DNA from: an uncultured Caulobacterales bacterium
GTDB taxonomy: Bacteria; Pseudomonadota; Alphaproteobacteria; Caulobacterales; Caulobacteraceae
Direction: 5' to 3'
DNA: 64,000 nt
Assembly (NCBI GenBank): GCA_903837135.1
Contig: CAILTK010000097.1
Location: 30,980 to 94,979, forward strand
Shown: piece after piece, positions 43,247 through 51,342 of the stretch
Layout of the letters: each line of letters starts with the position of its first letter
Numbering within the stretch: the first letter of the stretch is position 1
The notes under the pieces: model-generated
Told to the model about the DNA's origin: nothing
What the model saw: only the letters and a program-made list of their open reading frames with translations
Database searches by the model: none
Position numbers and translations under genes: made by a program

Positions 43247-44587
43247 TCAAACCGCCTGCGACCGGAAGTCGACGGTGAAGCCCACCACCTCCGGCGTCAT
43301 GCCGTCGTGTTCGCCGCGCAGCAGGTCCGCCGCCGCCTCGATCCAGAAGCCCTCGGCCAGGGCCCGGGGATCGCGCGGGACCATCCGGCGCAGCTGCACC
43401 CGATGGCCCATCGGCGCCATCGCCATGCCGCCGCCCATCGGGACGGAGAAGACGGCGTCGCGCCCGAAGACGTATCCGCCGTCGATCGACCGGCTCGACA
43501 GGCGCACCACATAGCCGTCGCCTCCGGCGACCCGCAGGAAGCCCTTGACGTCGAGCAGGGGCGCCTGGGCGCCGAGAAGGTTCGCCAGCAGTTGCGGCGG
43601 CACGAAGATGCGCGCGGCGCCGGGCCCCGACGTCTGCATCTGCAGGGTCCGCTGCGCCACCGGCGACGCGCCGCTGTCCCGATAACCCGGCCACTGTTCG
43701 GGCCGAAGCGCCTGTCGGGCGATGGAGAGATCGTCGAAGGTGTAGCCGAGCTGGCGCGTGTCGACGCACTCCCCCGCCGAGCGCGCCGGGGCGAGATAGC
43801 CGTCGGCGTCGACATAGCCGGTGCAGGGCTCGGCGGCGAACCCGCTTGGATAACTGTCGGCGCCGTGGATCTCGCTCCACAGGGCCCATTGCCGGTCGAC
43901 GTTCGCGTGATGCGCCCAGAACAGGGGGTCGAGCGGGCTGATCATGAGGTCGCGCATCCGCCCGCCGACGAACAGGTGGATCAGGTTGTGTCCATACTGC
44001 TCGGCGGACCCGGCGTAGCCCGACCCCATCTCCCCGGTCGGATTGCGGCTGCCGAAGAAATCACCGAAGTCGTTGTCGGTCCGGGCCCAGAAGTCGTCGC
44101 TGGCCCCCTCGCCCCATTCGAAGCCCAGGTAGCCCGAGATCCGGCTCATCGGCGTGATGGTGCGCGTCTCGTCGTACAGCGGGCTGCGCCGCTGGAAGTA
44201 GACCGCCGGCGCCCGGTCCGCGCTCCAGTCCCAGTAGGGCATGGCGAAGTCGGGCTTCTGCGAGATTCTGGCGATGATCCGCTCGAGATAATGGAGCTGG
44301 AACCGGTGCCAGGGCAGGAAGCGCCACGAGTTGTGGTGACCCCAGGGCGAGGCGTGCACCCGCCGTTGCACGTCCCACGACAGGGGTCCATCGTCGGCCC
44401 GCATGATCCCGAGGGCGTAGCGAAAGGCCTGCAGATCCGGATCGTCGGCCGCCATGCCGGTCAGGCTGCGGCGGACGCGCAGGCTCTGGGCCGGCGAGGA
44501 GGCCACATCCTGCCCATGGACGGCGAAGGCCGCGAGCGCGGGCGCCGCAAGGGCGCCGGCCGCCAGGCTACGACGCGTCAACTTCAC
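43247..44587 (-). CDS. Tat-exported tyrosinase / polyphenol oxidase
   Basis: 446 residues. A twin-arginine signal (LTRRSLAAGALAAPALAA) sends the folded copper enzyme out of the cytoplasm. The CuA site has His78, His84/85 and His94 in HASPWGHHNSWRFLPWHR. The CuB site is HNLIHLFVGG plus DPLFWAHHANVDRQW. It oxidises phenols or catechols to quinones. The C-terminal ~150 residues hold a beta-rich domain, perhaps a shielding domain like that of plant polyphenol oxidases. A perfect 14-bp palindrome lies upstream. It is on the same strand as the VOC gene (71 bp away), and both may act on aromatic compounds. Confidence 0.88.
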   Translation of the reverse strand: MKLTRRSLAAGALAAPALAAFAVHGQDVASSPAQSLRVRRSLTGMAADDPDLQAFRYALGIMRADDGPLSWDVQRRVHASPWGHHNSWRFLPWHRFQLHYLERIIARISQKPDFAMPYWDWSADRAPAVYFQRRSPLYDETRTITPMSRISGYLGFEWGEGASDDFWARTDNDFGDFFGSRNPTGEMGSGYAGSAEQYGHNLIHLFVGGRMRDLMISPLDPLFWAHHANVDRQWALWSEIHGADSYPSGFAAEPCTGYVDADGYLAPARSAGECVDTRQLGYTFDDLSIARQALRPEQWPGYRDSGASPVAQRTLQMQTSGPGAARIFVPPQLLANLLGAQAPLLDVKGFLRVAGGDGYVVRLSSRSIDGGYVFGRDAVFSVPMGGGMAMAPMGHRVQLRRMVPRDPRALAEGFWIEAAADLLRGEHDGMTPEVVGFTVDFRSQAV

Positions 44588-44651
44588 TCAGACATCCCCA
44601 AACGGCGCATCACAAGCACGAGCGTACGTCGCCCGTGACGTCCGTCCTTTG

Positions 44652-44665
44652 TTATTGCGCAATAA
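44652..44665. promoter_or_regulatory. Perfect palindrome upstream of the tyrosinase gene
   Basis: TTATTGCGCAATAA is fully self-complementary over 14 bp and stands out as AT-rich in this sequence. It lies 65 bp before the tyrosinase start, a good place for an operator (MarR-like sites often have this form). Confidence 0.5.
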
Positions 44666-44723
44666 TCGCGCGGACGAGCCGGTTGCGCCAGCCCGGACGC
44701 CGGGCAGGGGAATCCCGGTCCGG

Positions 44724-46559
44724 CTAGGGTCTCAGTCCGACGACGCGGCCGGGCATGCCGGCGGCGTCGAGATAGACTTCCTCGCCGACCGTCTGGGTGT
44801 CGAGCACGGTCTCGAAGCCGCCCGCCGCCTTGGTCGACCGGACGACGGCGGCGCTGAAGGCGGGCGTCGCGCCGCCGGGCAGGGCCTCGCTCATCACCCG
44901 GCCGGTGAGCTTGCCGTTCGCGGGCATCGGAATCGCCAGGATCTTGGCCAGGGTCGGCGCCCAGTCGGCGTTGGAGACCGGGGCCGGATCGGCGAAGCCC
45001 GATTTGAAGTCGGGGCCGATGGCGGCCATGAAGTTATGTGTGTTGGCCCGGCTGAACGAGCCGTGGATGCCCTGCCCTTCGGTGTAGGCGCTCTCGCTGA
45101 CCTCGACGGCGCAGAGCTCCGGGTCGGTGCGCACGCAGTCCGGCATGACGAAGCTCTTGTAGGAGACGACGATCTGCGGCCGCGGCGTCGCCGCTGCGCC
45201 GATCAGGCCGATGGCGCGGGTGGACAGGGCGCCCGGAAGGGGCCCGAGGGCGTCGTCGACGAAGACGGCGGCCACATAGTCCTGCTTGATCATGGCGGCG
45301 ACGACCTTGGCCGCCAGGGCCTTGGCGCCGGGCCCCGGCAGGTAGAGCAGGCTCGAGCCGCCGTTGTCGGCGATCAGCACCGAAGGATGCTGGGCCGAAC
45401 CCAGCATCGCCGCCTCGCCGCGCGGGTGAAAGCCGCCCTTCAGGTCGATGGGCAGCCCGACCGCGTCGCGCAGCGGCAGCTTCAGCGCAGCGGCGAGGTC
45501 GATGGCCAGAAAGCCCGGCGGCAGCGAGCCCGGCTTCACGTCCAGGTACTTGCGCCGGTTCGCGGTGGAGGTCGTGCTGGCGCGCGAGACGGTGGAGAAG
45601 CCGTGGTCGGCGGTGACGACGATGTCGGTGGCGTCCGCCAGTCCGAGGGCCTTCAGGGCCTCGCGGATTCGGTGCAGGTCGTCGTCGGCGTTGCGGATCG
45701 CGGCCAGCGAGGTCGGCCCGTTGATGCCGGGGCTCAGCGTGTTGAAGCTGTCGCCGTTGCCGTGCTGGGTGCCGTCGGGGTCGCGCGACCAGAACACCAG
45801 CACAAACGGCTTGCCCGACGCCTTGAGGCGCGGCAGCACCACCTTGGTGGTCACCCCGACGAACCAGTCCTGCTGCTGCACGTTGGCGACGTGGATGCCG
45901 GACATGATGTAGTCGCCGGCCGAGCCGTTCAGGCCGCGGTCCTCGGCATGCGGATCAAAACCCGCCGCGGTGATCGCCGCCTTGACGTCCGCCGCCAGCG
46001 GCAGGCCCTCGGGATATCCGGTGAAGTCGTCGATGATCAGGGTCTCCCCGTTGCGCGCGGTGACGTCCTGCACCGCGGCCGGGCCGGCCTTGCCGATCAC
46101 AGCCGTGGCGAAGCCGTGAGCGCGGGCGGCCGCGAGCAGGCTGATCTCGTGAAGATAGTTGCCGCCGAAGCGGGCGTTCATGCCGCCGAGGGTCGGATCG
46201 TCCTCCAGGCCGGCGAACCGTGACGGGCTGGCCGGCGAGACGGCCGCGCCGATCCACAGGGTGTTGCCGAAATCGCCGGTGTCGCCGATCCGGTGCCCGG
46301 TGGCGATGGCCGAGGCGTTCACCGTGGTGACGGTCGGATAGAGCGAATGGCTGTTCTGGAAGTCCACGCCCTCGGCGCGGATCCTCGCCATCTCCGGCGC
46401 GGTCTCCGGCGTGACGATGTGGGAGCGCAGGCCGTCGGCGACGAAGATCACCAGGTTGTGCGGCGGACCGCCCCGCGCCGGACCGGCGGGTTCGGCGGCG
46501 GCCGCGGCCGTGGTCAGCATGAAGCCGGCGAACAGGGCGCCGGCGGCCGCGAATCTCAT
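44724..46559 (-). CDS. Secreted alkaline-phosphatase-superfamily phosphodiesterase
   Basis: 611 residues with a signal peptide (MRFAAAGALFAGFMLTTAAA). The type I phosphodiesterase/NPP pattern is present: VIFVADGLRSHIV with the first metal Asp, LYPTVTTVNASAIATGH with the nucleophilic Thr, FWSRDPDGTQHGNGD with Asp/His ligands, and VVTADHGFSTVSR. It should cleave phosphodiester or phosphomonoester bonds in the periplasm; the substrate is unknown. A 200-residue insert (about 330-520) with two cysteines lies between metal motifs. It is on the same strand as the tyrosinase gene, 136 bp upstream of it, and probably not co-transcribed because of the operator-like palindrome between them. Confidence 0.85.
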   Translation of the reverse strand: MRFAAAGALFAGFMLTTAAAAAEPAGPARGGPPHNLVIFVADGLRSHIVTPETAPEMARIRAEGVDFQNSHSLYPTVTTVNASAIATGHRIGDTGDFGNTLWIGAAVSPASPSRFAGLEDDPTLGGMNARFGGNYLHEISLLAAARAHGFATAVIGKAGPAAVQDVTARNGETLIIDDFTGYPEGLPLAADVKAAITAAGFDPHAEDRGLNGSAGDYIMSGIHVANVQQQDWFVGVTTKVVLPRLKASGKPFVLVFWSRDPDGTQHGNGDSFNTLSPGINGPTSLAAIRNADDDLHRIREALKALGLADATDIVVTADHGFSTVSRASTTSTANRRKYLDVKPGSLPPGFLAIDLAAALKLPLRDAVGLPIDLKGGFHPRGEAAMLGSAQHPSVLIADNGGSSLLYLPGPGAKALAAKVVAAMIKQDYVAAVFVDDALGPLPGALSTRAIGLIGAAATPRPQIVVSYKSFVMPDCVRTDPELCAVEVSESAYTEGQGIHGSFSRANTHNFMAAIGPDFKSGFADPAPVSNADWAPTLAKILAIPMPANGKLTGRVMSEALPGGATPAFSAAVVRSTKAAGGFETVLDTQTVGEEVYLDAAGMPGRVVGLRP

Positions 46560-46639
46560 GATGTCTCCCGAGCAAGGCCCACGGCGGGCTTAGCCGCCTT
46601 CCATAACAGTTCTGCGATAGGCGACCGTGCGGCGACGCT

Positions 46640-47515
46640 TCAGACCGCGCCCGCCAGCCATGCGGCGATGTTCTCGGCGTAGCGGCGAGAATCCGACATC
46701 GCCTCGGGGGACCTCGCCAGACCGTCGCCCGGCGTTTCGCACACGAAGCTCGGACAGCCGCGCGCGGGCTCCCAGTTGAAATCGCAGAGGTGATGGAAGC
46801 TCGAATCCGAGACCGCCCGGCCGCGCCCGGCCTCCTCGACGGCGACCGCGAGGTTGAAGCGCACGCCCGTCGCCTGGCTGGTTCCCGTCGCGACCACGCG
46901 GGTCTCGACCCCGGCGCGGGGGGCCGGGCCTACCGCGCCCTCGTGCGGGTGGGAGGGCAGATAGCGGATCGGCCCGCCGTCGGCGCGCCGCATCAGCGGA
47001 TGCGGCGGCTCATCGACGGCGATGGCCTGGAAGTCGCCGTTGGCGCCGGAGTGGTAGTTGGGCCAGGAGATCTCGGTGGTGATCCGGTCGTCGATGCGGC
47101 GGCGCGAGACGTCGGGTTCGGGATTGACGGTCTGAAAATGCTGGGTGAGGCCGAGAGCGCCGAGGCGGCTCAGGCAGGCGCCCAGATCCTGGTGATCGCG
47201 GGTGATGAAGACGCCGCCGCCCCGGCCGCGGAACCGGTCGATGTGGGCGCAGTCCGCGTCGGTCAGAGCCCCCGTCACGTCGACCCCGAACAGCCAGAGC
47301 TGATCATAGGCGCCCTCCGCCGCCGCGGCGAGGTCGGCGTCGTCGCCCGCCGGGGTCTCGATCCGATCATGCGCCGTCACGACGTACAGCGCCGCGCCGT
47401 CGCCGCCGGTGAGACCCGCCAGATGGTCGGCCAGCAGGGAGAAGCGGCCCACATGCCAATCGTCTTCGAGGGTGGGGATAGTGGTCTTGAGAAGGATGCG
47501 CTGCGGCCTGGTCAT
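46640..47515 (-). CDS. Unknown protein, possible ThuA/amidotransferase-like fold
   Basis: 291 residues, cytosolic (no signal). ILLKTTIPTLEDDWHVGRFSL opens the protein; LWLFGVDVTGALTDADCAHI and FRGRGGGVFITRDHQDLGAC resemble the layout of ThuA-type amidotransferase-like domains, where a conserved strand precedes a Gly-rich turn. The later part has HHLCDFNWEPARGCPSF, with His and Cys residues that could bind a metal. I do not recognise a characterised member. GGAGAG precedes the ATG. It is divergent from kdgK-eda with 147 bp between, so a role in sugar acid metabolism is possible, but this is inference from position only. Confidence 0.55.
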   Translation of the reverse strand: MTRPQRILLKTTIPTLEDDWHVGRFSLLADHLAGLTGGDGAALYVVTAHDRIETPAGDDADLAAAAEGAYDQLWLFGVDVTGALTDADCAHIDRFRGRGGGVFITRDHQDLGACLSRLGALGLTQHFQTVNPEPDVSRRRIDDRITTEISWPNYHSGANGDFQAIAVDEPPHPLMRRADGGPIRYLPSHPHEGAVGPAPRAGVETRVVATGTSQATGVRFNLAVAVEEAGRGRAVSDSSFHHLCDFNWEPARGCPSFVCETPGDGLARSPEAMSDSRRYAENIAAWLAGAV

Positions 47516-47662
47516 GGCTACTCTCCTTGCCGCTGAATGTGAGGGCTCGCCCAGGCGAGGGAAAGGGCCGGCGCCGGGGGAAAGGCCGGCCGTATCGTGA
47601 CACACGCGCGCGGCAGGTCCATATCCTTGCGGGCCGCGGCGGGCCGGCGGGGAGATCGAACG

Positions 47663-48685
47663 ATGGCGGCGGACGGCCGGGTGGTCTGTTTCGGCGAGTT
47701 GATGCTGCGCCTGACCGCCATGCACGCGGGCATGCTGCTGCAGGAGCGCCGGCTCGACTGCACCTTCGGCGGCGCCGAGGCCAATGTGGCGGTGTCGCTG
47801 GCCCGGCTCGGCTGGCCGAGCGCCATGGTCACCGCCCTGCCGTCCAATCCGATCGGCGTCGCCGCGCGCGACGAGCTTCGCCGGTACGGCGTCGACACCG
47901 ACGAGGTCCGCCTGGTGGAGGGACGCATGGGCCTCTACTTCCTGACGCCCGGCGCGGTGCTGCGCCCCTCCGACGTGCTGTACGACCGGGCCGGGTCCTG
48001 CTTCGCCGAGGCGGACCCGCGCATGATCGACTGGGACACGGCGCTTGCGGGGGCCGGCCGGCTGCACCTGTCGGGCGTCACGCCCGCCATCGGCCGCAAG
48101 GCGGCCGACGCCGCGCTTCGGGCCGTCCAGGCGGCCGGCCGGATGGGCGTTCCGGTCTCGTTCGACGGCAACTACCGCGGCAAACTCTGGGCGCTGTGGG
48201 ACGGCGATGGTCCGGCCATCCTGCACGCCCTGTTCGCCGAGGCCGAGACCGCCTTCGCCGACGACCGCGACATGGCGCTGGTGCTCGGCCGCTCCTTCCC
48301 CGAGGAAGATCCCCGCGAACGCCGCCGCGCCGCGGCGCGCGCCGCCTTCGAGGCCTTTCCCAGGCTGCAGGTGATCACCTCGACCTTCCGCGAGCTTTCC
48401 GGCGTGGGCGCACAGGCGCTGGCGGCGGTGATGTTCCGCCGTGGCGGCGGCGAAACCCTGACCGGACCGCTCAACCTGAGCGGCGTGGTCGACCGCCTCG
48501 GCGCCGGCGACGCCTACGCGGCCGGACTGCTGTATGGCTTGCACACCGGCTGCGACGACCGGCGCACCCTGGACCTCGCCCTCGCCGCCGCGGCGTTCAA
48601 GCATTCCGTCCCCGGAGATTTCAACATGGCTACGCCCGCCGACCTCGACATCATCCTGTCCGGCGCCCTGGATGTCCGGCGATGA
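47663..48685 (+). CDS. kdgK: 2-keto-3-deoxygluconate kinase (PfkB family)
   Basis: 340 residues. PfkB signatures: CTFGGAEANVAVSLARLG (substrate-binding lid region) and DRLGAGDAYAAGLLYG with the catalytic Asp in GAGD near residue 290. SFDGNYRGKLW in the middle is characteristic of KDG kinases. It phosphorylates 2-keto-3-deoxygluconate to KDPG, the substrate of the next gene's enzyme. The ATG at 47663 follows GGGGAGA; the upstream open frame is not conserved-looking. The stop overlaps the eda start (ATGA). Together they feed uronates or gluconate derivatives into the lower Entner-Doudoroff pathway. Confidence 0.92.
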   Translation: MAADGRVVCFGELMLRLTAMHAGMLLQERRLDCTFGGAEANVAVSLARLGWPSAMVTALPSNPIGVAARDELRRYGVDTDEVRLVEGRMGLYFLTPGAVLRPSDVLYDRAGSCFAEADPRMIDWDTALAGAGRLHLSGVTPAIGRKAADAALRAVQAAGRMGVPVSFDGNYRGKLWALWDGDGPAILHALFAEAETAFADDRDMALVLGRSFPEEDPRERRRAAARAAFEAFPRLQVITSTFRELSGVGAQALAAVMFRRGGGETLTGPLNLSGVVDRLGAGDAYAAGLLYGLHTGCDDRRTLDLALAAAAFKHSVPGDFNMATPADLDIILSGALDVRR

Positions 48686-49347
48686 GCGTCCGCCCCTCTG
48701 ACGGCCGGCCGACGTCCATCGACACGGTGCTGGACGCCTCGCCGCTGATGGCGGTGGTGGTGATCGCCGACGCCAAGGGCGCTTCGGAGCTGGCGCGCGC
48801 CCTCGTGCGCGGCGGGGTGGTGTCCATCGAGGTGACGCTGCGGACGCCGGCGGCGCTCGAGGCCATCCGGCGCATCGCCGGGGAGGTCCCCGAGGCCCTG
48901 GTCGGCGCCGGGACGGTGCTGACGCCGAAGGATCTGCACGCCTCAGCCGAGGCCGGCGCACGGTTCGCCGTTTCTCCCGGGGCGACAAGCGCGCTGCTGG
49001 ACGCGGGTCGGGATGGACCGATCCCCTACCTGCCGGCCGTGGCGACGGCGTCGGAGATCATGGAAGGGCTGGCGCTGGGATATTCGGCCTTCAAGGCCTT
49101 CCCGGCCGCGGTGATCGGCGGTCCGGCGGCGCTCAAGGCCTTCGCGGGGCCGTTCGCCGACGTGCGCTTCTGCCCGACGGGCGGGATCACCGTCGCCACC
49201 GCCGCCGACTATCTGGCCCTGCCCAACGTCGCCTGCGTGGGCGGCTCCTGGCTGACCCCCGCCGAGGCGCTGAAGGCCGGCGACTGGGCGACCGTCGAAC
49301 GCCTGGCGCGCGAGGCCATGGCCGTGTTGAGCGGTCGCGCGGCGTGA
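48682..49347 (+). CDS. eda: KDPG/KHG aldolase
   Basis: 221 residues, class I aldolase TIM barrel. Catalytic Glu and phosphate-binding Arg are in IEVTLRTP; GAGTVLTPKD and FAVSPGATSALL are the following conserved strands. The Schiff-base Lys is in AFKAFPAAV (the usual sequence is FKFFPA or FKLFPA). PTGGIT and VGGSWLTP complete the phosphate site. It splits KDPG into pyruvate and glyceraldehyde-3-phosphate. The overlap with kdgK fixes the start. A different, longer frame begins upstream but is spurious. Confidence 0.94.
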   Translation: MSVRPSDGRPTSIDTVLDASPLMAVVVIADAKGASELARALVRGGVVSIEVTLRTPAALEAIRRIAGEVPEALVGAGTVLTPKDLHASAEAGARFAVSPGATSALLDAGRDGPIPYLPAVATASEIMEGLALGYSAFKAFPAAVIGGPAALKAFAGPFADVRFCPTGGITVATAADYLALPNVACVGGSWLTPAEALKAGDWATVERLAREAMAVLSGRAA

Positions 49348-49378
49348 CCACGCCGCCCCTGGCCGTGGGGACCACGCG

Positions 49379-50368
49379 ATGAGGCGACTGGTCACCGTCG
49401 ATCTGCGCCGGCGTCTGAATGCGATCGGACCCAGCTGGGTCGTGGCGGCGGGCGTGGCCCTCGGCTGTCTCGCCCTGTCGGGCGTGGTGCGCATCCTGAT
49501 CGACCTCGTCGCGCCGGGCGCCTTCGCCTTCGGCATGATCTACCCGATCTGCCTGCTCGCCACCTTGCTGGGCGGCTGGCGCGCCGGCCTGATCACCCTG
49601 GTCGTGGCCGGACTGCTCGCCTGGTACTTCGTCTTCAACAGCGGCCACGGCTTCGCCCTTCACGACCTCAAGTCCCGCGCCAACGTCGTCCTGTTCTTCT
49701 TCACCTCGGCCCTGGTGGTCTTCCTCGCCGATCAGGCGGTGATCGAACAGGACAAGGGCCTGGCCGACCGCGACCTTCTGATCGAGGAGATCAATCACCG
49801 CACCAAGAACAACTTCCAGATCGTGATCAGCCTCCTGGAGCTACAGGCGCGGCGCAGTCCGGAGCCGGCGGTCAGGGAGGCGATGAAGGCGGCGGTGGCG
49901 CGCATCGGCGGCCTGGCGCGCTCGCACCGCAATCTCTACGCCGCGGGCGACGCGGGCCAGTCCGTGGCGATGGACCTCTATCTCGGCGAGCTGTGCGCCA
50001 ACCTGACCGACGGGCCGGGGTTCGGCGGCTTCGTGCGGATCGAAACCGCGCTGGAGCCGGCGTCCCTGCCGCGCGACCGGGCCGTCGCCGTCGGCGTGAT
50101 CCTGAACGAACTGATCACCAACGCATTCAAGCACGCCTTTCCGCCGGGCCGGCCCGGCCTGGTCCGCGTGGCGCTGGTCCGCGCCGACACGGGCCTCACC
50201 CTGACGGTGGCCGATGACGGCGTGGGGCTCACGGGCCGCGCCGCGGCGGCGGACTCGGGCCTCGGACGCGGCCTGATCGACGCCTTCGCCCGCCAGGCCG
50301 GCGGCGTCGTCACTCTGGCGAACGGCGAGGCCGGCGGCGCGGTCGCCACCCTGGTGATGAAGCCGTAG
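49379..50368 (+). CDS. Membrane sensor histidine kinase, HisKA_2 family
   Basis: 329 residues. The N-terminal DUF4118/KdpD-like membrane domain has about four helices (20-120). The dimerisation/phosphoacceptor box is EINHRTKNNFQIVISLLELQ, with the His near residue 140, typical of HisKA_2 kinases. The HATPase domain has VILNELITNAFKHAFP (N box) and VADDGVGL (G1). HisKA_2 and HWE kinases in alphaproteobacteria often feed the PhyR general stress pathway, but no PhyR, NepR or response regulator gene is adjacent. It begins 31 bp after eda, so it may share that transcript. Its TAG stop is the first codon of a palindromic repeat. Confidence 0.88.
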   Translation: MRRLVTVDLRRRLNAIGPSWVVAAGVALGCLALSGVVRILIDLVAPGAFAFGMIYPICLLATLLGGWRAGLITLVVAGLLAWYFVFNSGHGFALHDLKSRANVVLFFFTSALVVFLADQAVIEQDKGLADRDLLIEEINHRTKNNFQIVISLLELQARRSPEPAVREAMKAAVARIGGLARSHRNLYAAGDAGQSVAMDLYLGELCANLTDGPGFGGFVRIETALEPASLPRDRAVAVGVILNELITNAFKHAFPPGRPGLVRVALVRADTGLTLTVADDGVGLTGRAAAADSGLGRGLIDAFARQAGGVVTLANGEAGGAVATLVMKP

Positions 50369-50413
50369 AGCGCCGCGCGAAAGAGGGAACCGGTTTTCGC
50401 GCCGGCGGCGCTC
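50366..50413 (+). repeat. Palindromic repeat, copy C (at the kinase stop codon)
   Basis: TAGAGCGCC at the left and GGCGCTC at the right frame a 42-nt core related to copies A and B. One base is missing in the AAAAGT segment and several others differ. The initial TAG is the kinase stop codon. Confidence 0.8.
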
Positions 50414-50442
50414 CAGACTTCAGACTCCGGAACAAACCGCCG

Positions 50443-51321
50443 CTACTGCCGTACGGCCGTGAAGCCGTGCCGGGACAGATCCGCCTGCACGCTGTCCGCG
50501 CCGACCAGATGGCCGGCGCCGACGGCCACGAACACCACGCCGTCGCCTTTCAGCAGCGTTTCGATCCGGTCGGCGAAGGCCTGGTTCCGTTGCGCCAAGA
50601 GGATCCGGTAGAGGTCGGGGTAGGAGTCCTTGAGATCGCCGTTGAGGATCTCCTCGAGGCGCCCGGTGTCGCCGGCCGCCCAGGCGTCGACCATGTCGTC
50701 GAGCTCGGCCGTCCCCTTGCTGAGGTCGTCGAGGGTGGACAGCAGGTATTCGACCTCGAGCGGCTGCGGCAGGTCGGCGAAGAAGCGCACCTGCTGCTCC
50801 ATGGTCTCGAACCCCTGCGTCGGCTTGCCCTGCTCGGTCGCCAGGGCCTTCAGGGCGATGTCGACGCCGCTCTTGGGGTCGTATCCGGCCTTTTCGATCG
50901 GCACCAACGACAGGGTCAGCCCCGCCATCCAGGGCCGAAGCACCTCGAGCTGGGCGGGCGGAAGGCCGAGGCTGGTCTCCGCGGTCGCCAGCCTGGCCTT
51001 GCCGGCGTCGTCGAGCTTACCGGACAAGGGGTTGGCCGGATCGACGCCGTACTTGAGCACCAGGGGCTGGATGGCGGCGGGATCGTCGCTGTCCTTGATC
51101 TCCTCCCACAGGACGCCCGAGGCCTTGAACGCCGCCTCGACCTTCGGCGAACGCCATTGGGTCCCCGGCTTCAGCACATGCACCGTCCCGAACAGATAGA
51201 CCGTGGCGTGCGCACCCTGCACCTTCCACAGCGCGGGCTCGGCGGAGGCTGGAGGCGCGAAGGCCAGGACCGCCGCGAGCCCGCCGAGCGCCGCGGCGCG
51301 TGAAATCCAGGAGACGTTCAT
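50443..51321 (-). CDS. TraB/GumN family secreted protein
   Basis: 292 residues. Signal peptide ends ASA-EPALW. The TraB/GumN landmarks are YLFGTVHVLKPGT (GxxH), PTQGFETMEQQVRFF in the middle and VVFVAVGAGHLVG near the C-terminus, with His and Glu residues thought to form a metal-dependent active site. Some relatives are peptidases that break down pheromones; GumN is encoded near xanthan genes. The role here is unknown. It has the CocE-type hydrolase gene 21 bp upstream on the same strand, so the two are probably one operon. Confidence 0.88.
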   Translation of the reverse strand: MNVSWISRAAALGGLAAVLAFAPPASAEPALWKVQGAHATVYLFGTVHVLKPGTQWRSPKVEAAFKASGVLWEEIKDSDDPAAIQPLVLKYGVDPANPLSGKLDDAGKARLATAETSLGLPPAQLEVLRPWMAGLTLSLVPIEKAGYDPKSGVDIALKALATEQGKPTQGFETMEQQVRFFADLPQPLEVEYLLSTLDDLSKGTAELDDMVDAWAAGDTGRLEEILNGDLKDSYPDLYRILLAQRNQAFADRIETLLKGDGVVFVAVGAGHLVGADSVQADLSRHGFTAVRQ

Positions 51322-51342
51322 CCGCGCGAGCCCGGCTCTGCG

